Below, piece after piece: positions 43,049-52,351 of a stretch of DNA of 64,000 nucleotides (position 1 is the stretch's first letter; each line of letters opens with the position of its first letter). The DNA comes from Sphingobacteriales bacterium (GTDB lineage Bacteria > Bacteroidota > Bacteroidia > Chitinophagales > Chitinophagaceae). Where the stretch lies: assembly GCA_016219985.1 (NCBI GenBank), contig JACRJO010000032.1, positions 434,001 to 498,000 on the forward strand, read 5' to 3'. The position numbers were made by a program, and so were the translations under genes. The notes under the pieces are model-generated. The model searched no databases, was not told the origin of the DNA, and saw nothing but the letters and a program-made list of their open reading frames with translations.

Positions 43049-43896
43049 TTAAAGAATGGCTGGAAGAATATAAACCGGCAACCGCGGAAGAAGCCCAACA
43101 AGCCCTGCGTGAAATCATGCAGGAAATTGCACTGGCCGGATTGCAACGGAGCGGTTTTTTTGAAGTGGCCGCTTTTTACGGGGGCACCGCCCTTCGGATT
43201 TTTCACGGGTTGCCGCGCTTTTCGGAGGATCTTGACTTTTCCTTATCAGAGAAAGATAAAGATTTTTCGCTGGCACCCTACCTGGAAGGAGTGGAAAAAG
43301 AATTTGAAGCACTGGGTATTAAAGTCAGCGTCCGGGAAAAACTGAAAACGGCCGCATCCGCTGTTGATTCCGCCTTTCTTAAACCGGAGACTACCTGGAA
43401 AGAACTTATTATAAAGGAGGTACTGCCAGATGAACAGGTAAAACTGATGCCGGAGATAAAGATCAAACTGGAAGTGGATACACTCCCGCCACCCGGTTTT
43501 GAAACAGAAGAAAAACTTTCGTTGAAACCTTTCTCTTTTTATACCAAATGTTTTACCCTGCCGGATCTTTTTGCCGGGAAAATGCATGCTTTACTGTTCA
43601 GGAAATGGAAGGGGCGGGTGAAGGGAAGAGACTGGTTTGATATGGAATGGTATATTCAGAAAGGAGTTCCCTTACACCTGGACCATTTCCTGCAGCGGGC
43701 TATTGACAGTGGCGACTGGCACAAAACGGCTATCAGTGAAAAACAATTTAAACAACTCCTGCGCGACAAAATAAAAGCTGTTTCCTTCAAAGCTGTCCGG
43801 GAAGATATCATACGTTTTATTCCGGATGCGGAAGTGCTGGAGATCTGGTCACCGGAATATTTTAGTGATTTAGCAGATAAAATCAGGTTTAAATAA
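43045..43896 (+). CDS. abiEii: AbiEii-family nucleotidyltransferase toxin
   Basis: 283 residues. DNA polymerase beta-like nucleotidyltransferase: AFYGGTALRIFHGLPRFSEDLDFS carries motif GG...RxSxDLDxS (about 43-66), then KIKLEVDT and the conserved KMHALLFRKWKGRVKGRDWFD helix. Family toxins halt growth, several by adding nucleotides to tRNA acceptor ends or by binding GTP; the substrate here is not known. All motifs look intact, so probably active. Its stop is followed by the nrdJ terminator on the other strand; its own terminator is not seen. Confidence 0.92.
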   Translation: MIKEWLEEYKPATAEEAQQALREIMQEIALAGLQRSGFFEVAAFYGGTALRIFHGLPRFSEDLDFSLSEKDKDFSLAPYLEGVEKEFEALGIKVSVREKLKTAASAVDSAFLKPETTWKELIIKEVLPDEQVKLMPEIKIKLEVDTLPPPGFETEEKLSLKPFSFYTKCFTLPDLFAGKMHALLFRKWKGRVKGRDWFDMEWYIQKGVPLHLDHFLQRAIDSGDWHKTAISEKQFKQLLRDKIKAVSFKAVREDIIRFIPDAEVLEIWSPEYFSDLADKIRFK

Positions 43897-43935
43897 TCCG
43901 GCCGTTTACTCTCTCTAATACGGATTTTGGCTTTC

Positions 43936-43963
43936 AAAAAAAAGACCCGCTTTTCAGCGGGTC
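43936..43963 (-). terminator. nrdJ terminator
   Basis: Perfect stem GACCCGC/GCGGGTC with a TTTTCA (minus: TGAAAA) loop, followed on the minus strand by eight T. It lies about 95 bp after the nrdJ stop and is convergent with abiEii. Confidence 0.9.
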
Positions 43964-44056
43964 CTGCTTTAATGGGTACACTCTTTATTTGGTTTTCCGT
44001 CCTAGGCTAAGTTTACAAACTGCAGAGCGGTTCTTCCCCCTCAGGGGCCGGGGGCA

Positions 44057-47000
44057 TCAGCCACAACCTCCCTGGTTGCCGCAGTTCAGGCATTTGTAGC
44101 AGGCGCCGCTGCGCATCATGATATTGCCGCAGACATTACAGGCCGGGGCATCACTCTGCATATTCTTGGCAACAGCGTTCATGGCATCGATGCTGGACTC
44201 TGATTTCACCGGCTGTGCAGCACGCTGGCTGCGGGCCGGTTGCGGGGCCACAGACCCGGATGAAGGCGTCACCCGCACGCTGGAGAGTTCGGGATCTTTC
44301 GCATATTCCAGGGGGTTAGAGGGTACTTCGTCCCAGTCATCCCCGCCGGTATTCATCACTTCAGGTTTATCCAGTACATGCACGAGGTCGGTACGGCCGA
44401 GGTATTCATAACCCAGTACACGGAAGATAAAGTCTACAATCGATGTGGTTGTTTTGATATTCGGGTGCTCCACGAACCCGGATGGATCGAAACGGGTAAA
44501 GGCAAACTTATCCACGAACTCTTCCAGGGGCACGCCATACTGCAGGCCGATGGAAACCGAGATCGCGAAGCAGTTCATCATGCTGCGCATAGTGGCTCCT
44601 TCTTTCGCCATATCCACGAAGATCTCCCCCAGCGTACCATCCGCGTATTCACCGGTACGGAGGAATACGGCCTGTCCGCTGATCTTGGCTTTTTGCGTAA
44701 AGCCGCGGCGTTTGGCGGGTAAGGTCCGGCGCTCCACGATGCTGGCGAGTTTACGTTTCAGCTTGGTGTCGGGGGATGCCTGTACCCTTTTCTGTACTTC
44801 TTCCAGCAGTTCCTCCACCGTCAGTTTGCCCAGGTCCACAATATTGGACTCGGTTACCGCTTCGGCCACCGGCGCTTTTTCCTCTTCCACCACGGCATCC
44901 GCTTTTTTCTTCTTGTCGGATTTGTTACTGAGGGGCTGGGAAAGTTTGGAACCATCACGGTAAAGCGCATTCGCTTTTAAGCCGAGCTTCCAGCTCAGGT
45001 AATAGGCATCGGCGATCTCATCCACTTTGGCTTCGTGGGGCAGGTTGATGGTTTTGGAGATAGCGCCACTGATAAAAGGCTGGGTGGCTCCCATCATACG
45101 GATATGACCGTGGGCATGGATATACCGCTGGCCTTTTTGTCCGCATTTATTGGCACAGTCAAAAACGGGCAGGTGTTCTTCTTTCAGGCCGGGGGCGCCT
45201 TCGAGCATCATGGTACCGCACACATAGTCGTTGGCGGCTTCGATCTGCTCATCGGTGTACCCGAGGGCTTCGAGGAGGCTCCATTCAAAACTATTATACT
45301 GTTCCGGGGTAAAGCCCAGGCGTTGCAGGCATTCTTCACCCAGGGTGTATTTGTTGAATACAAATCCCACTTCAAATGCCGTGGCTGCCGCCGCATCGAG
45401 GCGCTTGATCTCATCGGCAATGAATCCTTTCTCACTTAAGCTCTGGTGATTGATATAAGGTGCGCCGGCAAAGCTGGCCGCTCCTACGGCGTATTTAATG
45501 ATCGCGTCCGTTTCTTTTTCAGAGTATCCTAAGTTTTTAAGGGCTGAGGGTACAGACTGGTTAATGATCTTGAAATACCCGCCGCCGGAGAGTTTTTTAA
45601 ATTTCACGAGGGCGAAATCGGGTTCCACCCCGGTGGTATCACAATCCATGACCAGTCCGATCGTGCCGGTCGGGGCGATCACCGTAGCCTGCGCATTGCG
45701 GTACCCGTATTTCTCACCCAGTTCCACCGCATCATCCCAGGCCTTGCAGGCAGCTTTCAGCAGGTAGTCCGGGCAGTATTTTACCTTGATCCCCTGGGGC
45801 TTCAGGCTCAGGTTCTCATATTCATCAGCATCATAAGCGGCGAGGCGGTGATTCCGCATGACCCGCATCATGTGCTGTTTGTTTTCTTCGTATCTCGGGA
45901 ACGCACCGAGCGCACGGGCCATTTCCGCGGAGGTTTTGTAAGAAGTACCGGTCATGATGGCGGTCAGCGCACCGGCAATCGCCCGGGCTTCTTCACTGTC
46001 ATACGGAATGCCGCTTACCATCAGCATGGTACCGAGGTTGGCATAACCCAGTCCGAGTGTCCGGTATTCGTAACTCAGTTGTGCTACTTCTTTGGAAGGG
46101 AACTGGGCCATCAGTACAGAAAGTTCCAGCACCACGGTCCAGAGCCGGCAGTTGTACTCATAGCCCTCCACATCAAACTGGTTCTTGCCGGCATCGTAGA
46201 ACTTCATCAGGTTGGCGGAAGCCAGGTTACAGGCTGTGTTATCGAGGAACATGTATTCGGAGCAGGGATTGGAGGCCCTGATCTCACCGCCTTCGGGACA
46301 GGTATGCCATTCGTTGATGGTGGTATTGTATTGGGTACCGGGGTCAGCACAACGCCAGGCAGCGTAAGCAATCTGGTTCCACAATTCACGGGCGGGAATT
46401 TTCTTCATTACCCGGCCATCCATACGGCCGGTCAGTTCCCAATCTTCATTTTTTTCCAGTCTTTCAAAGAAGGAGTTCGGGATACGGATGGAGTTATTGG
46501 AATTCTGCCCGCTTACTGTTTTATATGCTTCGTCCTCGTAACCGGAAGGATAGCCGGCAGCGATCAGCGCGCCCACCTTCTTTTCTTCTTCCACTTTCCA
46601 GTTAATGAATTCCACGATCTCGGGGTGATCCAGGTCCAGGCAGACCATTTTGGCAGCCCGGCGGGTGGTTCCCCCAGATTTGATGGCGCCGGCAGCCCGG
46701 TCACCGATCTTTAAGAAACTCATCAGGCCGGAGGAGCTCCCACCGCCGCTCAGTTTCTCGCCCTCTCCCCTGAGGTTGGAATAGTTGGTGCCCACACCGG
46801 AACCATATTTAAAGATCCGGGCTTCCCGGACCCAGAGGTCCATGATACCGCCATCTCCCACCAGGTCATCTTCCACGCTTAAGATAAAGCAGGCATGAGG
46901 CTGGGGGCGCTCGTAGGCATTCTGGGATTTTTTCAGCTGGCCATCGGCCGGGTCCACATAATAGTGTCCCTGGGGTTTACCGGCAATACCGTAGCTTTCA

Positions 47001-47437
47001 TACAAACCGGTATTGAACCATTGCGGGCTGTTGGGCACACACATCTGGTTCAGAATGGAATAGACTAATTCCTCGTAGAACACATTTGCGTCTTTTTCAG
47101 AAGCAAAATACCCGTACCGCTCCCCCCATACCTTCCAGCAATTGGCCATCCGGTGGGCCACCTGTTTGGCGGAGGTTTCTCGTCCCAGGCTGCCATCGGG
47201 CTGCGGCACACCTGCTTTCCGGAAATATTTTTGGGCTAAAATGTCTGTGGCAATCTGACTCCACTGTTTGGGCACTTCCACATTGTTCATTTCAAAAACC
47301 ACTTCACCGGACGGATTGCGGATAATGGATGTCCGGTAGTCATACTCGAACATATCATACACACTCACATTCTCCTGGGTGAAGCGACGACTAAACTGCA
47401 AACCGCCCCGGGCGGATGCCTGCTTCTTATTTGCCAT
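44057..47437 (-). CDS. nrdJ: Vitamin B12-dependent ribonucleotide reductase (class II)
   Basis: 1126 residues, large NrdJ form. Reduces ribonucleotides to deoxyribonucleotides using adenosylcobalamin, independent of oxygen. Active-site motif NPCSEYMFLDNTACNLAS, PTGTIGLVMDCDTTGVEP and the long C-terminal TSCPD-like part; the end is a Cys-rich zinc ribbon with CNVCGNIMMRSGACYKCLNC. The cofactor could come from the PduO-type enzyme at 5103. The 5' leader carries a hairpin (47481). No B12 riboswitch was found. Confidence 0.97.
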   Translation of the reverse strand: MANKKQASARGGLQFSRRFTQENVSVYDMFEYDYRTSIIRNPSGEVVFEMNNVEVPKQWSQIATDILAQKYFRKAGVPQPDGSLGRETSAKQVAHRMANCWKVWGERYGYFASEKDANVFYEELVYSILNQMCVPNSPQWFNTGLYESYGIAGKPQGHYYVDPADGQLKKSQNAYERPQPHACFILSVEDDLVGDGGIMDLWVREARIFKYGSGVGTNYSNLRGEGEKLSGGGSSSGLMSFLKIGDRAAGAIKSGGTTRRAAKMVCLDLDHPEIVEFINWKVEEEKKVGALIAAGYPSGYEDEAYKTVSGQNSNNSIRIPNSFFERLEKNEDWELTGRMDGRVMKKIPARELWNQIAYAAWRCADPGTQYNTTINEWHTCPEGGEIRASNPCSEYMFLDNTACNLASANLMKFYDAGKNQFDVEGYEYNCRLWTVVLELSVLMAQFPSKEVAQLSYEYRTLGLGYANLGTMLMVSGIPYDSEEARAIAGALTAIMTGTSYKTSAEMARALGAFPRYEENKQHMMRVMRNHRLAAYDADEYENLSLKPQGIKVKYCPDYLLKAACKAWDDAVELGEKYGYRNAQATVIAPTGTIGLVMDCDTTGVEPDFALVKFKKLSGGGYFKIINQSVPSALKNLGYSEKETDAIIKYAVGAASFAGAPYINHQSLSEKGFIADEIKRLDAAAATAFEVGFVFNKYTLGEECLQRLGFTPEQYNSFEWSLLEALGYTDEQIEAANDYVCGTMMLEGAPGLKEEHLPVFDCANKCGQKGQRYIHAHGHIRMMGATQPFISGAISKTINLPHEAKVDEIADAYYLSWKLGLKANALYRDGSKLSQPLSNKSDKKKKADAVVEEEKAPVAEAVTESNIVDLGKLTVEELLEEVQKRVQASPDTKLKRKLASIVERRTLPAKRRGFTQKAKISGQAVFLRTGEYADGTLGEIFVDMAKEGATMRSMMNCFAISVSIGLQYGVPLEEFVDKFAFTRFDPSGFVEHPNIKTTTSIVDFIFRVLGYEYLGRTDLVHVLDKPEVMNTGGDDWDEVPSNPLEYAKDPELSSVRVTPSSGSVAPQPARSQRAAQPVKSESSIDAMNAVAKNMQSDAPACNVCGNIMMRSGACYKCLNCGNQGGCG

Positions 47438-47986
47438 AACTCGAAAGAATTTACTGGGTTTTGGTCCTGGTTACAATCTCAACCTCCCTGGCGGGAGGTT
47501 GTTTACGAAAGTATTTTTATTAAAAGGAAGTTCAAACCTCCAAATATTAACATCCTGTGGAAAATAGCACCGTAAAATCCCGAAAGGCTTGCCAGTCCTG
47601 AATTAGCTGATTTTTACACAATTCGCTAAAAATAAATGGGCAAATTTTTTTTGGAAAATTCCGCCACTTCTATTATTAAATTATTATGCCTTTTGGGGGT
47701 CTTACATCCGCTTCCCGAAACCCTTCATTTCACCAATGAAAGATAACCAAAACTTCAACTTTTGTTCATGATTTGATCATCCTCAATTGTTAATTCCGGT
47801 CAAATTCCGCCCGGAAACGTCGCCCGGATTTCCGGGCCATTTTGGACGGGCGGCAGGACTCCTGAAAATGTCGGCCCGGACCTGTTTATCAGCCAGCTTC
47901 TTTGCTTAGCCGGTAAAATTAGCCGGTGAAGACCTGCCTCAAAGCCAACTATTTTTCGCACTTTTGCAAGAACCAACCGGTTCCGG
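47438..47986. other. 549-bp divergent spacer, nrdJ and GGGP synthase
   Basis: No gene supported. Contains an nrdJ leader hairpin (47481-47500), AT-rich sequence around 47620-47700, and a nested GC-rich hairpin at 47807-47853: outer 7-bp stem CCGCCCG/CGGGCGG enclosing a 7-bp stem GCCCGGA/TCCGGGC. A direct repeat TTAGCCGGT lies about 47908 and 47925. Confidence 0.55.
47481..47500 (-). promoter_or_regulatory. Hairpin in the nrdJ 5' leader
   Basis: Perfect 8-bp inverted repeat AACCTCCC/GGGAGGTT with a 4-base loop, 44 bp upstream of the nrdJ ATG. It has no T-run, so it is not a simple terminator; it could affect translation or RNA stability. Confidence 0.55.
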
Positions 47987-48748
47987 ATGAAATTGCCGAT
48001 TTATCAAACACTCGCGGATAGAAAAAAGCAGGGAAAAAAGTCCTTTGCGGTGCTGATTGACCCTGACAGGGTAGATACCGCCGTGCTGGATGAACTGATC
48101 GGCCTCTCCCTCGATGCCAAAGTGGACTATTTCCTGGTGGGCGGAAGTCTTGTCATTTCCAATCACCTGGATGAATGCATACAGCATATCAAACAACATT
48201 GTTCCATCCCGGTCATTTTGTTTCCCGGCAGCCCCTCCCAGGTCAGCCGTTATGCAGATGCCTTATTGTATTTATCCCTTATTTCCGGCCGCAACCCCGA
48301 ATTACTGATCGGGCAGCATGTGGTCTCCGCTCCTTTTGTCAGGCAAAGTGGCCTGGAGATCATGCCTACCGGTTATATTGTAGTGGACGGCGGCGCCCCG
48401 ACGACGGTCTCTTATATCAGCAATGCCGCACCGATACCGGCCGATAAAAACGATATCGCCATGTGTACCGCCATGGCCGGCGAAATGCTGGGAATGAAGC
48501 TGATCTATATGGATGCGGGCAGCGGAGCCAAACGACCGGTTACCGAAAGCATGATCAAGGCGGTGGCCGATCATATTGAATCCCCCCTGATCGTGGGCGG
48601 CGGGATCATCCACCCCGAAAAGGCCTATCTCAACTGCAGGGCCGGCGCCGATGTGATCGTGGTGGGAAACGCAATTGAGAAAGACGCGTCACTGATTAAA
48701 GAGATGAGTGATGCGGTGCATTCGGTACCGGTGAAAGCGGATTATTGA
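47987..48748 (+). CDS. Geranylgeranylglyceryl/heptaprenylglyceryl phosphate synthase
   Basis: 253 residues, PcrB/GGGPS TIM-barrel family. Marks: FAVLIDPDRVD (active-site Asp), FLVGGSLVISN, ILFPGSPSQ, YLSLISGRNPELLIGQH, YIVVDGG, YMDAGSGA, LIVGGGI and VVGNAIEKD. Makes an ether link between sn-glycerol-1-phosphate and a prenyl diphosphate, the archaeal-type lipid step; Bacteroidota carry a group II form, of which the in vivo product is poorly known. It is transcribed on its own. Specificity cannot be read here. Confidence 0.92.
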   Translation: MKLPIYQTLADRKKQGKKSFAVLIDPDRVDTAVLDELIGLSLDAKVDYFLVGGSLVISNHLDECIQHIKQHCSIPVILFPGSPSQVSRYADALLYLSLISGRNPELLIGQHVVSAPFVRQSGLEIMPTGYIVVDGGAPTTVSYISNAAPIPADKNDIAMCTAMAGEMLGMKLIYMDAGSGAKRPVTESMIKAVADHIESPLIVGGGIIHPEKAYLNCRAGADVIVVGNAIEKDASLIKEMSDAVHSVPVKADY

Positions 48749-48797
48749 TTATTGCGAACAATCCTTCATTTCGATAACTGCCGCTGGCGGGGAGTGA

Positions 48798-50084
48798 TTA
48801 CCTGAGTTCCTCCACTTTTACCCGGGACGGGGTTTCTTTTCCCGCAATAATACTTCCGGAGCTGAGCGCAATGGCTTTGATCACTTCCGTCATATTCTCC
48901 ATATCGAGTGTCTCAACCTGATCCGAGAGTTTATGGTAATGCGGCTCCACATCCATCTTTGAGGTGGAAATCGTATGGGCCGGTACGCCCAGTCTCGCCA
49001 ATGTGGCATTATCAGAACGATAGAACAATTGCTGGGCCGGATAGGGATCGGGATAAAAAGTGAATGCAGTTCCCTGCAGATCTTTTGACAGGATCGCTCC
49101 CATATTGGTCTTTTCATACCCGGTGATATAGGCCGAGTTTTTCCCCCATTTGCTCTCCGTGCCGATCATTTCAATATTGAACATGGCCATGACCTGGTCC
49201 GCCTCCAATTGCCTGGAAAAATACTGGGAACCATAACCACCCACTTCTTCCGCGGTAAAAGCCGCGAAGACCAGGGTTCTTTCGTTATCACCGCGTTTTT
49301 TAAAATATTTTGCCAGCATGATCACCGCGGTGGTGCCGGCCGCATCATCGTTGGCGCCGTTGTAAATAGAATCACCCTCCACCGGTTTGCCGGTACCGAG
49401 GTGATCATAGTGACCGGAAAATACCACGTATTCATTTTTCCTGGTTTTCCCGGGTATAATCCCCACCACATTGGCCATTTTCTGCTCCGTGATCTCATGC
49501 ACGGCTTCAACCATGTATGTTGCGGGCGCTGTATCAGTAAGTATAAAAATAACAGAGGTACTGGTTTTGAACATAGATGATTTCAGCCGGACCAGGTTGC
49601 CGAAACTGCCGGCAAAACTTTTCTCCACCCACACGATCGTATTCTTATTGCTGCGGACAAATTTGCGGGCCTCGCTTTGCAGGTTGGCGCCTGTTTTAAT
49701 AAAGGCTGTTTCATAACCGGAGCCCTGGTCTATTTTAAGTTGCGGCTGGCAGGTGATCACCATCACGGATTTCTGCTCTATGGATTGACCGTCGAGGGTG
49801 GCCGTAGCACTGATAAATCTGGGGCGCACCATCGCGAATTCCTGGCGGTAACCGCCGCTGCTGCTGAGCGTACCAAGACCCATCGCTTTAAATTCTGCAG
49901 CAATTAAATCAGCCGCTTTATCGATATCCGGGGAAAATGTCTTTCGTCCTCTCATGGCATCGGAAGCCAGGCTTTTTTCGATACGTTCGACATCCTTTAC
50001 ATTAATTACATCAAGACCTTTTTGTGCGGAGAGGGCAAATCCTGCAGTGATGAACAGGAAGAATGCAATGGATTGTTTGATCAT
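48798..50084 (-). CDS. Exported M28-family aminopeptidase-like zinc peptidase
   Basis: 428 residues from MIKQSIAFFLFITAG (signal peptide to FALSAQ); the frame runs 19 codons longer upstream but that part is not signal-like. The zinc peptidase motifs are present: GHYDHLG, GANDDAAGT and EEVGGYGS, with the second Asp/His ligand PHYHKLSDQ further on; a PA-like insert lies in the middle. Periplasmic or secreted exopeptidase by inference. Reversed with respect to the GGGP synthase. Confidence 0.9.
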   Translation of the reverse strand: MIKQSIAFFLFITAGFALSAQKGLDVINVKDVERIEKSLASDAMRGRKTFSPDIDKAADLIAAEFKAMGLGTLSSSGGYRQEFAMVRPRFISATATLDGQSIEQKSVMVITCQPQLKIDQGSGYETAFIKTGANLQSEARKFVRSNKNTIVWVEKSFAGSFGNLVRLKSSMFKTSTSVIFILTDTAPATYMVEAVHEITEQKMANVVGIIPGKTRKNEYVVFSGHYDHLGTGKPVEGDSIYNGANDDAAGTTAVIMLAKYFKKRGDNERTLVFAAFTAEEVGGYGSQYFSRQLEADQVMAMFNIEMIGTESKWGKNSAYITGYEKTNMGAILSKDLQGTAFTFYPDPYPAQQLFYRSDNATLARLGVPAHTISTSKMDVEPHYHKLSDQVETLDMENMTEVIKAIALSSGSIIAGKETPSRVKVEELR

Positions 50085-50314
50085 TCGGTTTTTGTTCTGT
50101 AGATGACGATTTTTATAATGCCACCCCTTCGGGGTTTTCAAATTGTTTGCAGTTGGATCCTTGTATCTATAATAATTTCAGCCCTCTCGCCTCGCTAAGC
50201 CAGGCGCAGCGGGTCGGGCTTGATGCAAAAGATAAGGACACAGCATCCGACTTCCTTTAATCCTCTTCGCATATCACGAGACTACAGGCTCCCGACTACT
50301 GACTAGTGACTTCC

Positions 50315-51043
50315 CTACAGGCTCATCATCTCCTTAAACTTCACCGTCTGCCTCCGGCTTACTTCAATTTTCTCGCCACCTTTCAGGTCGAGTAATAACC
50401 CCCCGTTAAAATAGGGTTCAATTTTATCAATCATCCGCAGGTTGACAATATGCTTGCGGTTGGCCCGGAAAAATACTTTCTCGTCCAGCCTTTCTTCCAG
50501 GGCGTTCAGGGATTTTAAAATGAGGGGTTTATTGGCCCCGAAATAGACTTTGGCATAATTGCCCACACTTTCAAAGAGGCGGATCTCGCTCAGTTTTACA
50601 AACCAGCAGCGCTCCCCGTCCTTCACAAATACCTGGTCGTGCTCCGACAGGATACTGTTATTTACAAATTCCGTATCTGTTCGTTGTTCCCGGTTCTCAG
50701 TTTGCAGCAGCTTCTGGATCGCATCGGCCAGCCGTTTGGGCTCCACCGGTTTCATCAGGTAATCGAGGGCATTGACTTCAAAGGCTTTTAAGGCAAACTC
50801 GTGGTGTGCCGTGGTGAAGATTACCTGCGGGGCCTTGTCCAGTTCGGCCAGCATATCAAACCCCGTTTTCCCCGGCATCTGGATGTCGAGGAAGATCAGG
50901 TCGGGTTGCAGGCTTTCGATTTTAGCCAGTGCATCTTCCGCGTTGACCGCTTCATCAATCACTTCCACTTCCGGGAAATCCTGTAATAGTTTTCTTAATT
51001 CCAGGCGGGCGAGCCGCTCGTCATCAATGATAATTGCTTTCAT
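50315..51043 (-). CDS. LytTR-family response regulator
   Basis: 242 residues. Receiver domain with phospho-accepting Asp53 (LIFLDIQMPG) and a C-terminal LytTR DNA-binding domain (about 135-240: RCWFVKLSEIRLFESVGNYAKV). Partner of the histidine kinase 37 bp upstream. Regulates cell-wall, surface or stress genes in other bacteria; the target here is unknown. The M28 gene lies 230 bp further downstream on the same strand. Confidence 0.95.
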   Translation of the reverse strand: MKAIIIDDERLARLELRKLLQDFPEVEVIDEAVNAEDALAKIESLQPDLIFLDIQMPGKTGFDMLAELDKAPQVIFTTAHHEFALKAFEVNALDYLMKPVEPKRLADAIQKLLQTENREQRTDTEFVNNSILSEHDQVFVKDGERCWFVKLSEIRLFESVGNYAKVYFGANKPLILKSLNALEERLDEKVFFRANRKHIVNLRMIDKIEPYFNGGLLLDLKGGEKIEVSRRQTVKFKEMMSL

Positions 51044-51080
51044 GCATCTTAGTTTTGTGTGGCAATAATTTATCGTTTTC

Positions 51081-52148
51081 TCAGGGCAGGACCGGTATCA
51101 GCACCCGGGCCTCCACCAGCGATCCGTTAACCTGCCGGATCTCAAACCGGGCTTTGTCCCCGTATAACAGGTTCAGCCGGTTGGTCGTGCTGGAAAGTCC
51201 GAATCCTTCTTCCGTATCCGGGCGGCCGTTGAGCTGCCCGGTGTTCTGTACCACCAGTTCGTGATAATCCCCGCTGAACCCGGAAATCACTTTTACCAAT
51301 CCCCCGCTGATCTGCCGGCTGATCCCGTGTTTGATCGCATTCTCCACCAGGGTCTGCAGCATCATGGGAGGCACCGGCTGGTTCAATGTATCTTCATCGA
51401 TATCGTACTCCACTTTCAGGCGGTCTTCAAAGCGCATATTCTCCAGGGCCAGGTAGTCTTTTATGATATGTAATTCTTTTTCCAGCGGCACGGTCTCCAT
51501 TTTTTCGGTCTGCATACTGCTGCGCAGGATATTGCTGAGTTCGGTAACAGCCTTGCGGGCCCGTTGCGGGTTTTCATCCACCAGCGCCCGGATACTGTTG
51601 AGCGAATTAAAAATAAAATGAGGATTGATATGGGCCTTGATGGTTTTGAGCTCGAGCTCTTTTACCATGGATTCCAGCCGCAGCGTATCCAGTTGTTGCT
51701 TCCGGCTCTTGGTCACGTAATGATAAATAAAATAGATCAGGTTCCAGATGAAGAAATATACAAAGAAGCTAAAGACCCCGCTGGCGATCAGCAATACCTT
51801 ATTCCCCAGGAATTCATGTTCCCTTTTGTTCAGCAGGTTATTGTTCTGCAGCACCTGCATGTAGATCACGGAACCCACCAGGGAAAACAGAAAGGTGATC
51901 AGCAGGAAATAAAAGAATTGGCGTTCGAGTCTTTTTTGCAGCAGGTCAATACTGAGGATCAGGGAACGCATCAGGTGGGTCAGTAAGAGGCCCAGTATCA
52001 CGAAAATTCCCAGCCGCCCGAAAACCTGGATCAGCTGCTCCCGGGTATTCAGCTGGTCAAAGGAATAGGCAAAGAAAATGCTGATCAGCGTAAAGCCTCC
52101 CCAGCCGATTGTCTGGAACAACCAATACCTTGAATTTGCAAACCACAT
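51081..52148 (-). CDS. LytS/YehU-type sensor histidine kinase
   Basis: 355 residues. Four membrane helices in the first 145 residues (about 11-30, 44-66, 79-100, 118-146), then the His_kinase domain with the phospho-accepting His177 in AHINPHFIFNSLNSIRAL and a C-terminal ATPase region (NAIKHGI, GFGLSSTTNRL). With the LytTR regulator downstream it makes a two-component system. The promoter ends 6 bp before the ATG, so the mRNA is likely leaderless. Confidence 0.93.
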   Translation of the reverse strand: MWFANSRYWLFQTIGWGGFTLISIFFAYSFDQLNTREQLIQVFGRLGIFVILGLLLTHLMRSLILSIDLLQKRLERQFFYFLLITFLFSLVGSVIYMQVLQNNNLLNKREHEFLGNKVLLIASGVFSFFVYFFIWNLIYFIYHYVTKSRKQQLDTLRLESMVKELELKTIKAHINPHFIFNSLNSIRALVDENPQRARKAVTELSNILRSSMQTEKMETVPLEKELHIIKDYLALENMRFEDRLKVEYDIDEDTLNQPVPPMMLQTLVENAIKHGISRQISGGLVKVISGFSGDYHELVVQNTGQLNGRPDTEEGFGLSSTTNRLNLLYGDKARFEIRQVNGSLVEARVLIPVLP

Positions 52149-52154
52149 TTGTTA

Positions 52155-52162
52155 CAAATCTA
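52155..52162 (-). promoter_or_regulatory. Predicted -7 box of the sensor kinase gene
   Basis: TAGATTTG (TAnnTTTG) on the minus strand, 6 bp before the ATG; no clear -33. Confidence 0.45.
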
Positions 52163-52351
52163 ATGATTCCAGTCTCTTATCCGCCTGATTTAATATATCA
52201 GTGGCTGATAATGCCTGTAAATGGAACCCCGGATTATCCCGGCCCCCGGGTACCTCGCGGAAAAATAATGTTAAACCATTTTTATCCCGCCTGACGGTCA
52301 TTATGGCTATCTGGCGGAAAACAGTACTTTTACAGCAGCAAACCCTGAATT

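Noticed and set aside
47438..47640. Cobalamin riboswitch upstream of nrdJ
   Set aside because: Expected because the enzyme needs B12, but no B12 box or multi-stem leader could be seen; only a simple hairpin.
50142..50314. Repeat CTACAGGCTC near the response regulator
   Set aside because: Only two copies 25 bp apart; too short to separate from chance.
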